From assembly GCA_963693285.1 (NCBI GenBank), contig OY848924.1, positions 2,718,144-2,782,143 of the forward strand: 64,000 nucleotides of DNA, given 5' to 3'. The notes under the pieces were generated by a model, which had not been told where the DNA came from, did no database searches, and saw only the letters and a list, made by a program, of their open reading frames with translations. The translations under genes were made by a program, and so were the position numbers. Of the stretch, positions 13,954-27,414 are shown one piece after another; the stretch's first letter is position 1, and every line of letters starts with the position of its first letter. Origin of the DNA: Xestospongia muta. Taxonomy: Eukaryota > Porifera > Demospongiae > Haplosclerida > Petrosiidae.

Positions 13954-15298
13954 AATTAATAACTAATTTAGTTGTGTTTATAATCACAATCTATGCATGA
14001 TCACTCACACACATCATTCTAATGTTTGTCAGAATATTATGTGATACTGTCACAAAGTCATAGATTAGATTTTAAAATATCAAAAAGCTGCAGGTTAGAC
14101 TTTTCCTCTTTTCTCTTTGACAAACATAAAATCTTTCCTTTATATAAATCACAGACATTTATATATGTCAGGGCTACATAATAAAGAAACGTACTAAATT
14201 TTACACAAACAAAGGCTAAGGGTCACTTTTACCAAATGAAATACTATGTATTTACAAAGAACTCTTCTATACATAATACCAATAAAATATCATTCTCAGT
14301 TTAGTGTCAGGTAAGACCTACCACCCATTTGAGAGTAAACAATATGTTTTTTAAAATTCATAGAAATAAGATTAAATTTTGTTACTTTGAGCGCTAAAGA
14401 CCACACACCCGGAAGATGCACTGGGATAAACCATTGATTTTTAATAGGATGGTTCTGTTTGCTTGCATGTAAATGTGGTCTATAAGTTGTACAATTAATT
14501 ATAGGGTTTTTTAACTTGACAATCATTGCATTGTTCTATACAAGTCATGTTCATTGTTCTATTAACAATAGCAACTATAATAGTTACAATTTACTAAATA
14601 TTACAATTAAGTGTTATTACTTTTCTAAAAGCTTTATCACAACCTTTATGACTTTTGTAATGATACAATGGAATAACCTTATCTTTGCAACATTTATGTT
14701 CCAAACACAAATTTGATTAAAACATTGTTAATTCTCACCTGCAACTCTAATTGGACAAAGGTTACAGCACTTGCTCTGAGTCCATCTGTCTGTTAAGTTC
14801 TTGTATCCACACATATTTGACAGATAATAACATATCATGTGATTATTGTTATTTGTGTGTTCTTTATCATTTGACTGAGCTATTTTGTGTTACAACTTCA
14901 AGTAACTTAAACAAATTTCCTTAAAGAATTGTTAGTATTGAGAAACAAAACTGTTTATGTCACATTTAATGTAGGTGCCATCATAGTGTGCATATTTGTA
15001 TAGATATTATGATATTGTGTAGTTTTAACAACCTTTGTTGCCTGTTTTATTAAGCATGTATTCATGTTGTGGTAATGATGAGTGACATATCTCATTAACT
15101 ATGAGGTGACAGATTTTCAACTAGTGATTCATTAAAACAATTGGCCTTTGTCTTATTTTCCCCATCTACTGAATTATGTCAAAAGAAGCCAGTAGAAATT
15201 TATATCTGATCTTCATAATGTACTCTGAAAATATACACGTACAATAGATAAATATATGTATATTTTAAAATTTAAGTCAGTTGCATTTGTTTTTCCAG
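11944..15298. other. Mostly non-coding interval
   Basis: A TA tract followed by a GA tract lies at about 13894-13949. About 12122-12397 on the plus strand is an open frame of less AT-biased composition (contains WVRKGDVWSKSGQYVPAACQ) that matches no family I know and lacks clear splice context; it could be an orphan exon. Nothing else coding was supported. Confidence 0.4.
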
Positions 15299-16461
15299 TT
15301 GCAATGAAAACTACAATGTATAAGTGCAGTTGAGAGGATGAGTTGTTTATTGGCAGTGAAATTTTTAGGTAAGTTTCATTTGTATTTTTAGCTAAATCAT
15401 TGCATTAACTTTACTTACTTTCATTTCATGTAGATATCACTCATCTTGACAATGTCACTGAGAGAGAAAACAATCTGGCGAGTTTGTATTTGAGAGGTGG
15501 GGTTTATAAAGATAATTAAAAGGCGGAACTTATGATCTTGAAAGAAATGTGAAGACATCCATGTGCAGCCCTAAAGGAGAGATGAGCCAACTGGACTTCG
15601 TGTGTCAATATTGCTAGTTTTAATTCAATATAAACCCAAGGAAGAGATTTTGTAATAGAATTAACTAATATTTGGCATCATCAAGGTACAAGAAGCTGAT
15701 AAACAGTTACTGAAATAACAACTAATATCTACTTAGATAATGTGGAGTATATAACATTATATCTTGTATTTGTTTGGATGATTAATTTCACATTAAATTG
15801 TAGCACTCTTTTTTAATACTGTAGACATGAAATTTGAAATGTTTCATAGACTATGTCTGTACTACTAAAATTAGTGTTACAATTTTTTTGTGAAATTAAT
15901 TTGTGACATTAACTCTAGAGTCTATGATTTGTTCTTAAAAAACAAGTTTATTCCTATAAGTACTACTAGTAATCTTATTCATAATATGACTTGTTAGGAA
16001 TTAACTATGTTAGACAACTTGGAATTTAATCCTGTAGTAGTAATGAGGACACCTCTATATTATGGCTGTGGTCTTATATTGTCCATAATACAGTAGTGTT
16101 ATTTTACACTGTAGTATGTTATATTGGTATGCAAACTTTTGCTGAAATTAAGCTGAGGTTTTTATTGCATTATTTTTAGTATGTAGGCAAAAATGTACAA
16201 TTTAAATAAGTAATGAGAGAGACAAAGGGAAAGAGGTGAAAGAAATGTGCCTCTAATTACTTCAACTATTATTACAAATGTTGGCATATAAGCTCCCTTT
16301 AAGCTGTCTAGTAACTACTTTATATATTTAACATTTTTTCTCATTTTAGGACTACTTATATCAGATACTTTTGGAAGCATTCTAATGACATTATCCATTG
16401 TGACTTGAAGCCACAAAATATTCTCATCAGTCAAGGAGTTAGCTATCACATGTACAAGTAA
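15299..16461 (+). pseudogene. Decayed protein-kinase relic
   Basis: Two exon-like blocks carry kinase signatures. Block one (15299-15368) has an AG acceptor, a frame reading VAMK like the ATP-binding lysine motif (VAIK), and a GTAAGT donor, but an in-frame TGA eleven codons in. Block two (16350-16461) follows a TTTTAG acceptor and reads NDIIHCDLKPQNILIS, the catalytic-loop pattern of a Ser/Thr or TKL-type kinase with Cys in place of the usual Arg of HRD; it runs to TAA without a donor. A possible tail block at 18664-18724 reads RPPFAS like subdomain XI. No DFG or APE block was found between them. It is best read as a dead copy. Confidence 0.55.
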
Positions 16462-17319
16462 AACTTATGTGTGTGTTATGTTATTGTGCATGTTGTATGT
16501 ATGTTCTCCTATTAATCACTTGTGTATAACAGAATCCAACAATGCCTAACTAGTATTGACAAAGCCTTCCAGTATTACTACACAGACACACATGTACATA
16601 TATCATGGATAGCAGTATTAATCTAGTACACTTCATTATGAAGTACTGTAACACTGCAATCTTTAACTAATTCAGTACATTATATAACAAAAAAACACAT
16701 ACTTTTGTGTTTTCAATAAAGAAATAAAGAACCCTATTTCTTTTAGTAATAGATGATGTATTAGTTAGTATTAAGATGGAGTAAAATTAGATTGTGTTGA
16801 TCAATATTTACTTTTCATAGTAAAATAAAATAATAGAAAATATTTTAAAAGAAGACCTTGAATTTGCATACACAATCAGTTCACCAAAAAACCCTCTGGC
16901 ACTCAGTATATTTGATATAGGTTGCTTCATGGTTTCCTAGCTAGCCACATGAAGGAGAAGTAGGTTGGAGTGTCATGATGTTATCACAACTAATATTAGA
17001 CTCAATATGGCTATGAGTGTGAAATACTTTGTATATAATTGATGTTGGTGACAGGTTGCCCGGTTAAACTGCAACAGATGTGAAGCTACATTTATTAATT
17101 CTATTTTAACTTGTGTTTGTTGATTGTTAGCACTGTTTGGAGTTCTGGGATTTTCTTGAAGGTTTCTGTATCAGTGTCACTGTATAATAGATACTATTTA
17201 TGATTACTTTTACTACTACTTGTTATAATGATGAATTCCTGGTAGAAATTAACTTCTTGTACTGGTACCCTGTTTTTGCTATAGCTGGCTTAGTGTTAAC
17301 TTCTCTCACTCCCTCCCCT

Positions 17320-18262
<943 letters not shown>

Positions 18263-19485
18263 TATATATATTATATAGGTTGTTACTCAGTAGTACAGAT
18301 CTCCAGCAGTATTACTACAATCCTTTTATAGTAAAACAATAGATATAAGGAGTGTAGTATGTGTTTTAGCTAAAATGGACATTAGAAGGTAAATAACATT
18401 AAACAATTTTTGACATAAACTATCTAATGTCAAATATATGTACTATTATACTACAATGTTTGTAATCTGCTCTTTTCTGTTACTTCTTTGGTGGGTTGTG
18501 TCATTGTAAATAAACTGTTCTTTTGTTAAAGAGTACTTAGCAACAAGTATAATATAGCTTACAAAAAGTAAAACTAGTTGTTGCAAAATCTGAGAGAAAG
18601 ATCTAGTGTACTAAGTTGTATGTATGTATTAAATGATATGTCATATTGTATTTCCTTATATAGACCACCTTTTGCTTCAAAAAGAAATGGAGAAATAGGA
18701 CAACTTCAAGAGATACTTCAGTAGGTAGCAAAGTATAGAATTGACACCTTGATGGATGCATCAATTGACAGATATTTACACATGTGTAGAAGTCATTTAC
18801 ATATACACACATTGAGTAAAGTTAGCTTGAAGTCTTGATGTTGCTAGGTGGATTACCATAGATGCATTAGCTTAGTCACTGACACATACACACACATACA
18901 CACAAACATATATATCCTGAATTTCAATAGAACTCTAAGTACCTCTTTAGTTCATTTTACTATATATGTAATGACCCAACCCTTGTAGTAGTATGTAGCA
19001 ATAGCTAGTATGACATATATGTAAGTTAGGAAATACTAAAGTGTCATATAACCAGTTCTTAGTACCTGGCTAAAGGAAATGACAGTGTTTTGTGAATTAT
19101 TGTTGTATAATATGCTATTGGATTTGATTATTTTAGCAAAGTCACACTAGCTAAATGTTCATAAGAATATCATGACATTACCAAGTTTTTAATATATTGA
19201 ACATTATTTGGAAATCAGCTGTCATGTTTTTTATTTTACCAAAGCAATATATACATTAATTATTAGTAAGAGTTTATTCCTGTTTAATAACTTATTTGGT
19301 CTATTTCTCTTTAGTACAATAGGTATTACTTCAATTAAAGAATAGACACCAGAGACACCAATTTCACACAAACATTTCAAAGTTGTTCTTCCAAGATCGA
19401 GGATAGATATTTTGCCTAGAATTTGACAAGATGTTCAAGAGGTATTATCAGTAATAATACATGTACATGTAAAATTGGTTATTTA

Positions 19486-20182
19486 TTAACCTCGCTGTGC
19501 ATGGGCGCATAGCGAGGATACTGTAGTCTGTCAGTGTGTGTGTGGGTGTGTGTGTGTGTGTGTGTGTGTGTCTGGACTGCCTGTTACCGGGGATTGTTTT
19601 TGAACTGCTATAAGTTGGTAACCGAAGCGTTAGCAGCTACCAACTTTTAGCAATGAATGGAAAAACGTGTGGACTTTATAACAGTAGTATCAAGAACATT
19701 GTCAAGGAAAATGAAAGCTTGAAACTCGCAAAAGAATTTTCAGGCTGCAGAAGTCAAGGTGAGGTTTTCCGAAAAGTAAAAAACGTAATGTAGAAATTTT
19801 TTAGTATGTTGTAGACAATCTTAGAGGAATACGCATCAGCAAGACAGAAGGCATTGGTCGAAGCAATCGTTAGAAAAGTAATGAAAAGTGATTTCAAGAT
19901 TGTACATGGACTTTGAGCGAAGTGACGCATTCAGGAAATGTCTCAAAGCACTGAAAAAACTGATACTAATAGATAATATATTGATCTATATTTGTACTAT
20001 GGGACATTTCCAAAGAACGTTTCATCTTTATGTTACAATAAATTTTGTATATGAAATATTGATAAATGTGACCACACCTTCTAGAATGTTAAATTTTCTT
20101 GCAATGCTACCTAGCAACATCATAGCTGGGCCTAAGCTGGCATAGCATTTATAAAAAGCTTAGAAACTGCAGCGAGGTTCGG
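19486..20182. mobile_element. TTAA-bordered non-autonomous element, copy 2
   Basis: It begins TTAACCTCGCTG like copy 1 and ends GCAGCGAGGTT, but the terminal TTAA has become TTCG. Internal sequence follows copy 1 closely up to about 20060, then most of the right third of copy 1 is missing. It includes the same GT microsatellite position and no transposase frame. Confidence 0.75.
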
Positions 20183-21176
20183 CACTTTAGTGCCTTTCAT
20201 TATTTATGTACATGTATTTTTATTGTGTCTAAGGTATAATGAAAGATTTTTGTAATAGTTTAAAACTCATTCTGTTGTTATCTATAAACAGTAACTACAT
20301 GTTCACATAATATTTTGTTTAACAAATTTGTTGTATTTAGTGTAACTTATTTATTTTACTTTATTTAATAGAAAATGCAAATATTTGAATCTGCTAAAAG
20401 GGTGACTGCTGATTAAGCTATCGAGGACTCCTTTTTCTTAACAATTCCTACTATATTTACTGGTTGTACTCCCTCTTCCTTCTTATCCCAATCACCTTTC
20501 ACACTCACCATCTTTTCCTCTTTCCCCATCACCTTCACTATTTCTATCTCCCATCCTTTGTCTACAAGACCACACCCATAGACTTTTTCATATTCAAAAA
20601 ATATTCTTTTTTTGGTTTCACAGCATTATTTTTCTATTACATATTCTTTTGTTTAATACCTAGTAAAGTTTGTATGTGTGTTAGTAGTTCTTGTATGTGT
20701 TGTGTGAATATATATCTGTATGTACATGTGTGTGTGGGTGTGACATTTAGCAAGCACAGATAATCTGCTAAAATCATTTTATAGTTTGTTTGATATCTTC
20801 TGTTGAACAAAATGTGTTTCATTTCTTTTGTAATCATTATAATCAAATTATTTGGTACAAAGAAAAATTGACATTTTTCGTATGATTTTGATGTTTACTT
20901 CTCTTTTTAATTTAATGAAAAGTGTTCTACAGAAAAATGTTAATAATTAAATTATAATAATATTAATTTGTTAATTTCAGCAAAAGTTTTCACCAGTTGA
21001 TTAGTATATTATTGCAACATACATGTATGAAGTTGACAGATATTTGAGTTTTCAGTAGTTTTTGATTGTACAATTAAATGATATCCAGACTGTGTAGACT
21101 CATAGATAAAAATACTTTCCAAAAACAATAAATTTTAGGATATGCAATATCAGTCCAATACAAAGAATGCATACAA
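20183..21176. other. Non-coding interval
   Basis: A pyrimidine-rich patch (20460-20600) gives hydrophobic open frames without splice or family support. Nothing else was recognised. Confidence 0.4.
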
Positions 21177-21349
21177 GACAGTAGTGATGACAATTACATC
21201 ATCCCCACATAATATGACACAGGCACAGAATGCAACAACATATCAGTGTATTATTAAGTGAATTAGATAGTTGGAATATATCCTTACTTGTTTGTATGTC
21301 ACTTGTGGTATTATATAGGGATGATGTAATTGTCATCACTACTATCTTG
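21177..21349. repeat. Fold-back (inverted repeat) element
   Basis: Arms at about 21177-21230 and 21297-21349 are inverted copies; the core AGTAGTGATGACAATTACAT and the bases after it match perfectly, with a few mismatches further inward. The spacer is about 65 bases. It resembles a short MITE-like hairpin; target duplications were not identified. Confidence 0.75.
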
Positions 21350-21826
21350 CACTGTGTTGAAAGACAAGTATTTTGCTTATGGAAGCTAGTCTGTTGTAAT
21401 ATCTCATAATTCCACATGTCTTTCTGTGTAACAGATTTCCCACAGCTTATAAACATAAGGAACCAGCAATATTCCAGTTTAAGTATTGTATTGAATATGT
21501 CATTATTTCAATATAGGAATTGTTTGATAGTATGTTATTATTCAATTTGAGGAATTCTGTTAGAATAAGTCATTATTTCAATTGAGAAATTGTGTTAGTA
21601 TACACTATATGTCCACTATGGGAATACTACTTTAAAATGTTCTTTGAAAAAGTATAAATTTTATAAATGAACATGTTAAATCTATTCAAATACAAAACAA
21701 ATGACAACATAATTGTCATTCACTTCTATGCCAACTCTAATGGCTAATGTGATGGGCAGTCTATCTATCTTTTTTATAAAGACAATTTCCTCTAAATAGT
21801 AGATTTTGACAAATATTTCCTTTTGT

Positions 21827-23071
21827 CTAACCACGAAAGTCGTGTACTTTTTCTGATTTCCATAGAAGAGGGTGCTCAGTTAAAATATTATCTTCACTAT
21901 CTTCATTTACTTTCTTTTTAATTTCTTTGGTACTCATGAAATGCACAATCTTTCCTTTTCTCTTTTAAGAGAAGCCATGTAAACAGGTAGTTTCTATATT
22001 AATAGATGCCAATATTAATATTTTTATGAAGGATATCAAAGATTACCTTGTAAGTCTATTTCTTCTCTGTTGTCTATCTTTGTTTTGTGCATACTTTCCA
22101 TTGAGTCTTTGTAAAAAAAAACTTTTTTTAAAATTTTTAAATATTTTTGATATGTTCCTATTAGTTAAAATGTAAATAAAATAACATTTATTCATAAACT
22201 ATAACATACCTTTCATTTCAGTGACAGAAGCACGTACTAGGGACTTCACTTTGGCAACAATTGTCATTGTAATGTCCACATTCACTTTGTCCTTGACTGG
22301 TTTACTAAATAAGGATAGCCACATAAATTATATAAATAAAAGTAATATGACATACTCAAATGTCCATTCAAAATATTCTTCGTTGTCCTGTAGTGTTTTA
22401 TATACTGTTCTGATGGCATTCTCACAATTTTTTAATTAAAATTAACTTATTTAAGTTACTCACTTTAACATATGATGAAACGTTTGATTCTTCCTAAACG
22501 TTTGATCCTAAAAACCATTTATAATGTTCTCAATTTCTCATAGTTCTTTTTCAAAGTTGTCTTCTAACATTTTACTATTAGCATTAATTTCTTGTAGCTC
22601 ATCCTGAACATCTGTTGATTAAAGAAGGAATACAGTATTTACATATGAAATATAGAGAGCAGGGATATTGTAATGGTAGCAAATGAAATGCAATTAATTA
22701 CAATTTCTTTACCCTCAAATGTTTATTTACGATCAGTTTGGTTTTAAAATGGAACCTTATCCTCTTCTGAAAGACAAGGAGAGAATACACTGACTTCAAT
22801 GCATACATCGAGTTCACCCTGTATTGCGTTAGTTGTCTTCCACGGCATGCAATCGAGATCGTTGACTTGGAACGTCATTAGTATAGAGATCAGATTGAGA
22901 GTCTGTTTCTTCTAACATACTAGCATCATCAATAGTCATAGTTACAGAAAACAAAGATCTCCTATCCCTTCTCCTCAGTGGAAAAGGCGGAACATCAGTT
23001 TCACCATATAGTGTTGTCTTTGTCTTCCGCTCATAGTCAGTCATAGCGTAGTATCTCTTAGAACGCCACAT
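21827..23071 (-). CDS. Uncertain small protein-coding gene, unrecognised
   Basis: Several minus-strand blocks look coding. One at 22829-23071 is an open frame with a charged, serine-rich 80-residue product (PPFPLRRRDRRSLFSVTM). One near 22500-22615 follows an AG acceptor and is coiled-coil-like (VQDELQEINANSKMLEDN) but has an in-frame TGA. One ending near 22213 has an acceptor and a GTATGT donor (VDITMTIVAKVKSLV). The last, 21827-21937, ends VHDFRG before TAG. I could not join all of them in phase and recognise no family. It may be a decayed gene. Confidence 0.3.
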
Positions 23072-23700
23072 AGTAATAATAATAAATACCTGAAGTACAA
23101 CTACCTACTTGTCATGTTTACTGCAATATTCCTGGAGTACCTGCGAATAGATTTATATCATCAAGTAAGTTTAGTTATGACTCTCTTACAGCATTCAATG
23201 TGTAGTATTCGTTCATAATACTTACAATCATTTCCTTTTGAGGTTTCACACCTGACACAGGCACCTATTAAAGCTGGTAGAGTATCATTCCAATTACTAC
23301 TTTAGCTCTGGTACCATAGAAATAGCCACTATAGTATATATAATTATACAAATTATAATAATCAACTCTACAACAATAGCTATAATGTTAAGGAGAACCA
23401 AATTCAAAATCTATTGAAATTTGTAGAAATATGTCAAGTAACGGAAGGAAATGAGGAACAAGTATAAAATATGGAAACATCAAGTATATCATTAGATCTG
23501 GTAGTAGAAATGACATTAATGAATATACTAAAAGAAAAACACTGTCTTGATAATCTTCAGTATGAATGAACAAATGATTATAAATAGTCTATATTATGGA
23601 GTAACTAATTGTAACAGATAATTATAATATCAACTAACTTGTTATATTGTGTCCCATTCACTACTATACTTGACTATGTACATTATCTCAATGTTATTAG

Positions 23701-24662
23701 TCCATTAATGAACACCTCTCAATATATGATATATCTGGCAGCAGCTGTGATGACTCTATACATCATGATGACATGGTAAGTGAGGTCTAGTAGAGATGAG
23801 TCTTATATATTAAATGAAAGAGAAAAAATCATTCAATATTCTGAAATAAAGGAAGTTATATGAAACTGAGTAGTTACTAATATATATCATTAAAATTAGT
23901 TAGTGTACATTAGACTTATTGTATATGCCCTTTTGTGCTGTGAGATATTTCATTCTTCTATTATACATGTTCTTAACATAATAATTTCTGTCTCTTTTAT
24001 ATTCTTGTCATGTCAAACATAATGTATCAACATCATTGAGTCTTCACTTACAACAAGTACCAAAGTTAATAGCAGTATTAACTCAACATTGTTCACCTAA
24101 TGCTTTCATTGTCTCCTTTAAAGTATGTCTATTCCATTGATATTATATGATATTAGTCTGTTACTAGTTAGAAACTGATGAGAGTATTGTAGTTAGTAGA
24201 ACTAGAAAAACTCTGACAAAATATGGACATTAAGTAAGTTTATAAACTATAGATATTGTTTTAGAGTATCTTTAAATTGTCTTTTACAGCTAGGTTGATC
24301 AGTTATATAAATAGTTTACTGTACATGGACATATAGCAATTTTGTATCAACTCCTTTTTGTTGATAGACAGTTTTCAGTCCATAGCTATTACTTTGTTCA
24401 TTGGTACCAACCATTGTAAGTAGTAACCAGTAAATAATATTAAGTTAATAATCTGGAGAGATCATTGTGTTTCCATATGATATCATTATAGGAATGTCTA
24501 TGTGTAAAATAACTGTGATCTCTTGTATAGGTTGTAGTTGATAATACACTAGTTCAAAGGAAGGAGAAAATGACTATTGTTGAAAGAGATGAACTTAATG
24601 AGGAAGTACGTTGTCTCTCTATAGAGGAGAAAGAGAAGTGTGTGGTTATTAAAGGAAATTAA
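23701..24662 (+). pseudogene. Truncated phosphopantothenate-cysteine ligase (PPCS-like) copy
   Basis: PPCS joins cysteine to 4'-phosphopantothenate in coenzyme A synthesis. Four blocks splice in phase: 23701-23775, 24041-24122, 24168-24233, 24531-24662. They read YLAAAV, then VPKLIAVLTQHCSPNAFIVSFK, continuing into LETDESI and then VVDNTLVQRKEKMTIV, matching the C-terminal half of eukaryotic PPCS (the 'PKAFIISFKLETD' and 'VVVAN.L..R' regions). The N-terminal half, with the SGGTTVPLE-type motif, is absent. A TAA closes the third block exactly where the family usually has the Gln of 'HQVVV', so one base change may have created it. Truncation plus the stop favour a pseudogene; a sequencing error could explain the stop alone. 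Confidence 0.65.
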
Positions 24663-24836
24663 TATCTTATTTGTGTTATGAACATAAACAATATTAAAGT
24701 AAAAATACATAACAAACTCAACATATAACCTTGTCAGTCATAATTACTATTTTTTATTAATATCTTATAAATTCTTAATTTTGTACTTACATGTACATAG
24801 TATTATTATCCAGAAATTAATGAAGGGTTAAAATTG

Positions 24837-24854
24837 ACCTGCCTCGTGGCAGGT
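24837..24854. other. Short perfect hairpin
   Basis: ACCTGCC-tcgt-GGCAGGT forms a 7-bp stem with a 4-base loop in an otherwise AT-rich stretch. No role is evident. Confidence 0.3.
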
Positions 24855-25779
24855 AGTAAGGTATGCCTACTAGAGTTAGTTTCCTCAGTCTCTCTCATCT
24901 ATGTACCTCATACTGGGACATAGAAGATAATAGGATGTATAGACTTAGTTGATAGAAATGAATACTTTAAGGTAAGTGTAATATAAACAAAATAGAACAT
25001 CAAAACTAGTCACAAGTTATTTTGAGCTAATCAATTTATTACTACAATCTGTCTAGAGTGAAATATTGAACTGATATGTCAGTTTGAATGTGAATGTAGT
25101 TTATTTCAAGTAGTCATCCAACATACTTAACATTGGATTAAGTTAATGTTAATGAAGTATGTAATTATCATGTAAAGTTTGTCATTATACTGTGTTTATT
25201 ACTATTGTATTTTGGATAGTAATTTCAATTTTTTTGTTACCTTATTTACATTTCTCTTTTATTTACATCAAGTCTTTATGCAGTAGTGGAAATTGTAGAA
25301 GTGAATGTGCAGTGCAATCTCCATTCAGAAAAGGCAGAAAATATTAAAGAAAGAGTTACTTCTGGTAAGTTAAGGTTTGAAGTTGTCTGTAATAGTCACT
25401 TTTATAACTATTTTATCCATAGGAGTGTTGTCGTGGTAACTGTGAATGGGTGTGGTGACATAACCCAGAATATTAGGAAGAAAGAGTTATTGCTGGTAAG
25501 TTAAGGTTTGAAGTTGTCTATAATAGTCATTTTTATTTTATATACAGGAGTGTTGTCGTGGCAACTGTAAAAGTGGGTGTGGTGACTAAATCCACAATAT
25601 TAGGAAGAAAGAGTTATTGCTGGTAATTTAAAGTTTGAAGTTGTCTATAATAGTCATTTTTATAACTATTTTATGCATAGGAGTGTTGTCGTAGCAACTG
25701 TAATAGTGGGTGTAGTGACTTTACCTAGAATATTTGGAAGAAAGAGTTACTGCTGGTAGGTTAAAGTTTGAAGCAATGG

Positions 25780-26960
25780 TCACTTCTGTGTCAGCTTGTT
25801 CTGCTGAATCACATCAATAAGCTCATACATATTTGGGTTGAGAGCTTGGGAGAAATGAAAGAGGCACCCTTTCACCTCTGTTGTAGGAAAAGCAAGTTCA
25901 ATCCCTTGAATTGTTGCTAGTTCAAAGTCTGTTAGGACTTCATCTGGGCGTAGTTCAAGTCCAAGTTCTTCAGCTTTACATTCTATGATCTCCAATGTTC
26001 GTTGATAGATGGCACAAGATTTTCCAGGAAGAAGGCAGTAAACCAATGGAAACTGCTTTCCATTTATAAAAGCATGTACCATAATGATCTGATAAAATAA
26101 TCTGGGACATGTCTGAAAAGTGCCGTCAACATAGATCTTGTCAGCTTCTGAGAGATGTCTGATGTTAACATCAGTTGAAAAAAGTTGAGTTATTGCTGGT
26201 AACTGAAGGTTTAAAGTTGTTTAGCATCAGTTGAAAAAATAATTATTTTATCATCTCCATCACCATCTTCAGCTAACAAGAATGGCTCTCCTGCAATTGT
26301 TTGTGTCCACTCACCTTCAAAGTATACTTCATCCCTTGATGTGGGAAATGGTGGAAGTCACTTTCATCTTAGCTGATAAAGTGAAGATTTCATGGAGTAG
26401 AGAGTTGGCAATTGTGCAGCCACTTCTTCAAGATTTTCTTTGAGCGATATTTATCTCTACTGCTGTTGATAAAGTGCAGGCACTGGATCAATTTTGTCTT
26501 TGACTGCCTGCTTCATTGACTCAATAGCTTTACAGGCTATCATCTCAGCATCATTGGGTGGATGGTTGTGTTCACTTGCTCTGCTGGATACAATCTCATC
26601 ATTGATTGTAGTCAGTGCTCCACTGCAACAGCAACTCTTACCACATCTCCAAATATTTCGCTCATCACGACCTTGACTGTTGAGAACATAATTGTAGCCC
26701 TCATGAATAAGTGGTCGTCCTCCTCTAGTTGTGGACGATGAAGCACAGAGCTACCAATTTATAAGATTTTACTTGTGGTACTATTTTAGGTACAAAACAT
26801 TGTTTAGGTTGTTTAGGTGGTGTCTTAGGAGCTAATTTAGGTGCTAGGTACTAAAGTATTTTTCTAGGTGCTAGGTGCAGTAGGCAAAATGACACTTGGG
26901 TTACTAGTAGGCAAAGTGGGAGTAGGCAAATTGGGAGTGGGCGAAGTAGCACTACACCAT
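25780..26960 (-). pseudogene. Degraded Mutator-like (MULE) transposase with FLYWCH finger
   Basis: Read on the minus strand, about 26497-26745 encodes a FLYWCH-type zinc finger (GRPLIHEGYNYVLN, IWRCGKSC, EHNHPP). After a region with several stops, 25780-26180 encodes the MULE transposase core: IYVDGTFQTCP, then YCLLPGKS, then LTDFELATIQGIELAFP and GCLFHFSQAL. The second catalytic region ends abruptly in the satellite at about 25790. FLYWCH plus MULE is a known transposon arrangement that has also entered host genes. Frameshifts between the domains, a piece of satellite at about 26185-26222 and loss of the C-terminus mark it as dead. The Pro/Thr-rich stretch at about 26830-26960 may be part of its N-terminal region. 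Confidence 0.75.
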
Positions 26961-27400
26961 CAAGTTGTATATAATAGTCATTTTTATAACTATTTTATGC
27001 ATAGGAGTGTTGTCGTAGCAACTGTAAAAGTGGATGTGGTGACTTTTCCCAAAATATTAGGAAGAAAGAGTTATTGCTGGTAGTTAAGGTTTGAAGTTTT
27101 CTATAATCGACACTTTTATAACTATTTTATTCATAGGAGTATTGTCGTGGCAACTGTAAAAGTGGGTGTGGTGACTTTTCCCAAAATATTAAAAAAGAAA
27201 GAGTTATTGCTGGTAAGTTAAGTTTTGAAGTTGTCTATAATAGACTTAACTACTATATATACAGGAGTGTTGTCGTGGCAACTTTAAAAGTGGGTGTGGT
27301 GACTAAATCCAGAATATTAAGAAGAAAGAGTTATTGTTGGTAGTTAAGGTTTGAAGTTTTCTATAATAGACACTTTTATAACTATTTTATTCATAGGAGT

Positions 27401-27414
27401 ATTGTCATGGCAAC
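27401..27414. promoter_or_regulatory. X-box motif in satellite unit (example)
   Basis: ATTGTCATGGCAAC fits the RFX consensus RYYNYYATRRNRAC. GTTGTCATGGCAAC occurs at 31610-31623, 31826-31839 and 31958-31971; most other units carry it with one to three changes (for example a central GTGG or ATAG). Confidence 0.4.

Noticed and set aside
14296..14526. Minus-strand frame of 76 residues
   Set aside because: No splice context, family motif or repeat relation; composition like the surrounding non-coding DNA.
20464..20763. Plus-strand hydrophobic frame of 99 residues
   Set aside because: It comes from a pyrimidine-rich patch with no gene context.
24368..24419. Possible extra exon of the PPCS-like copy
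   Set aside because: It has an acceptor and donor, but the blocks on either side match PPCS directly next to each other, leaving no place for it.
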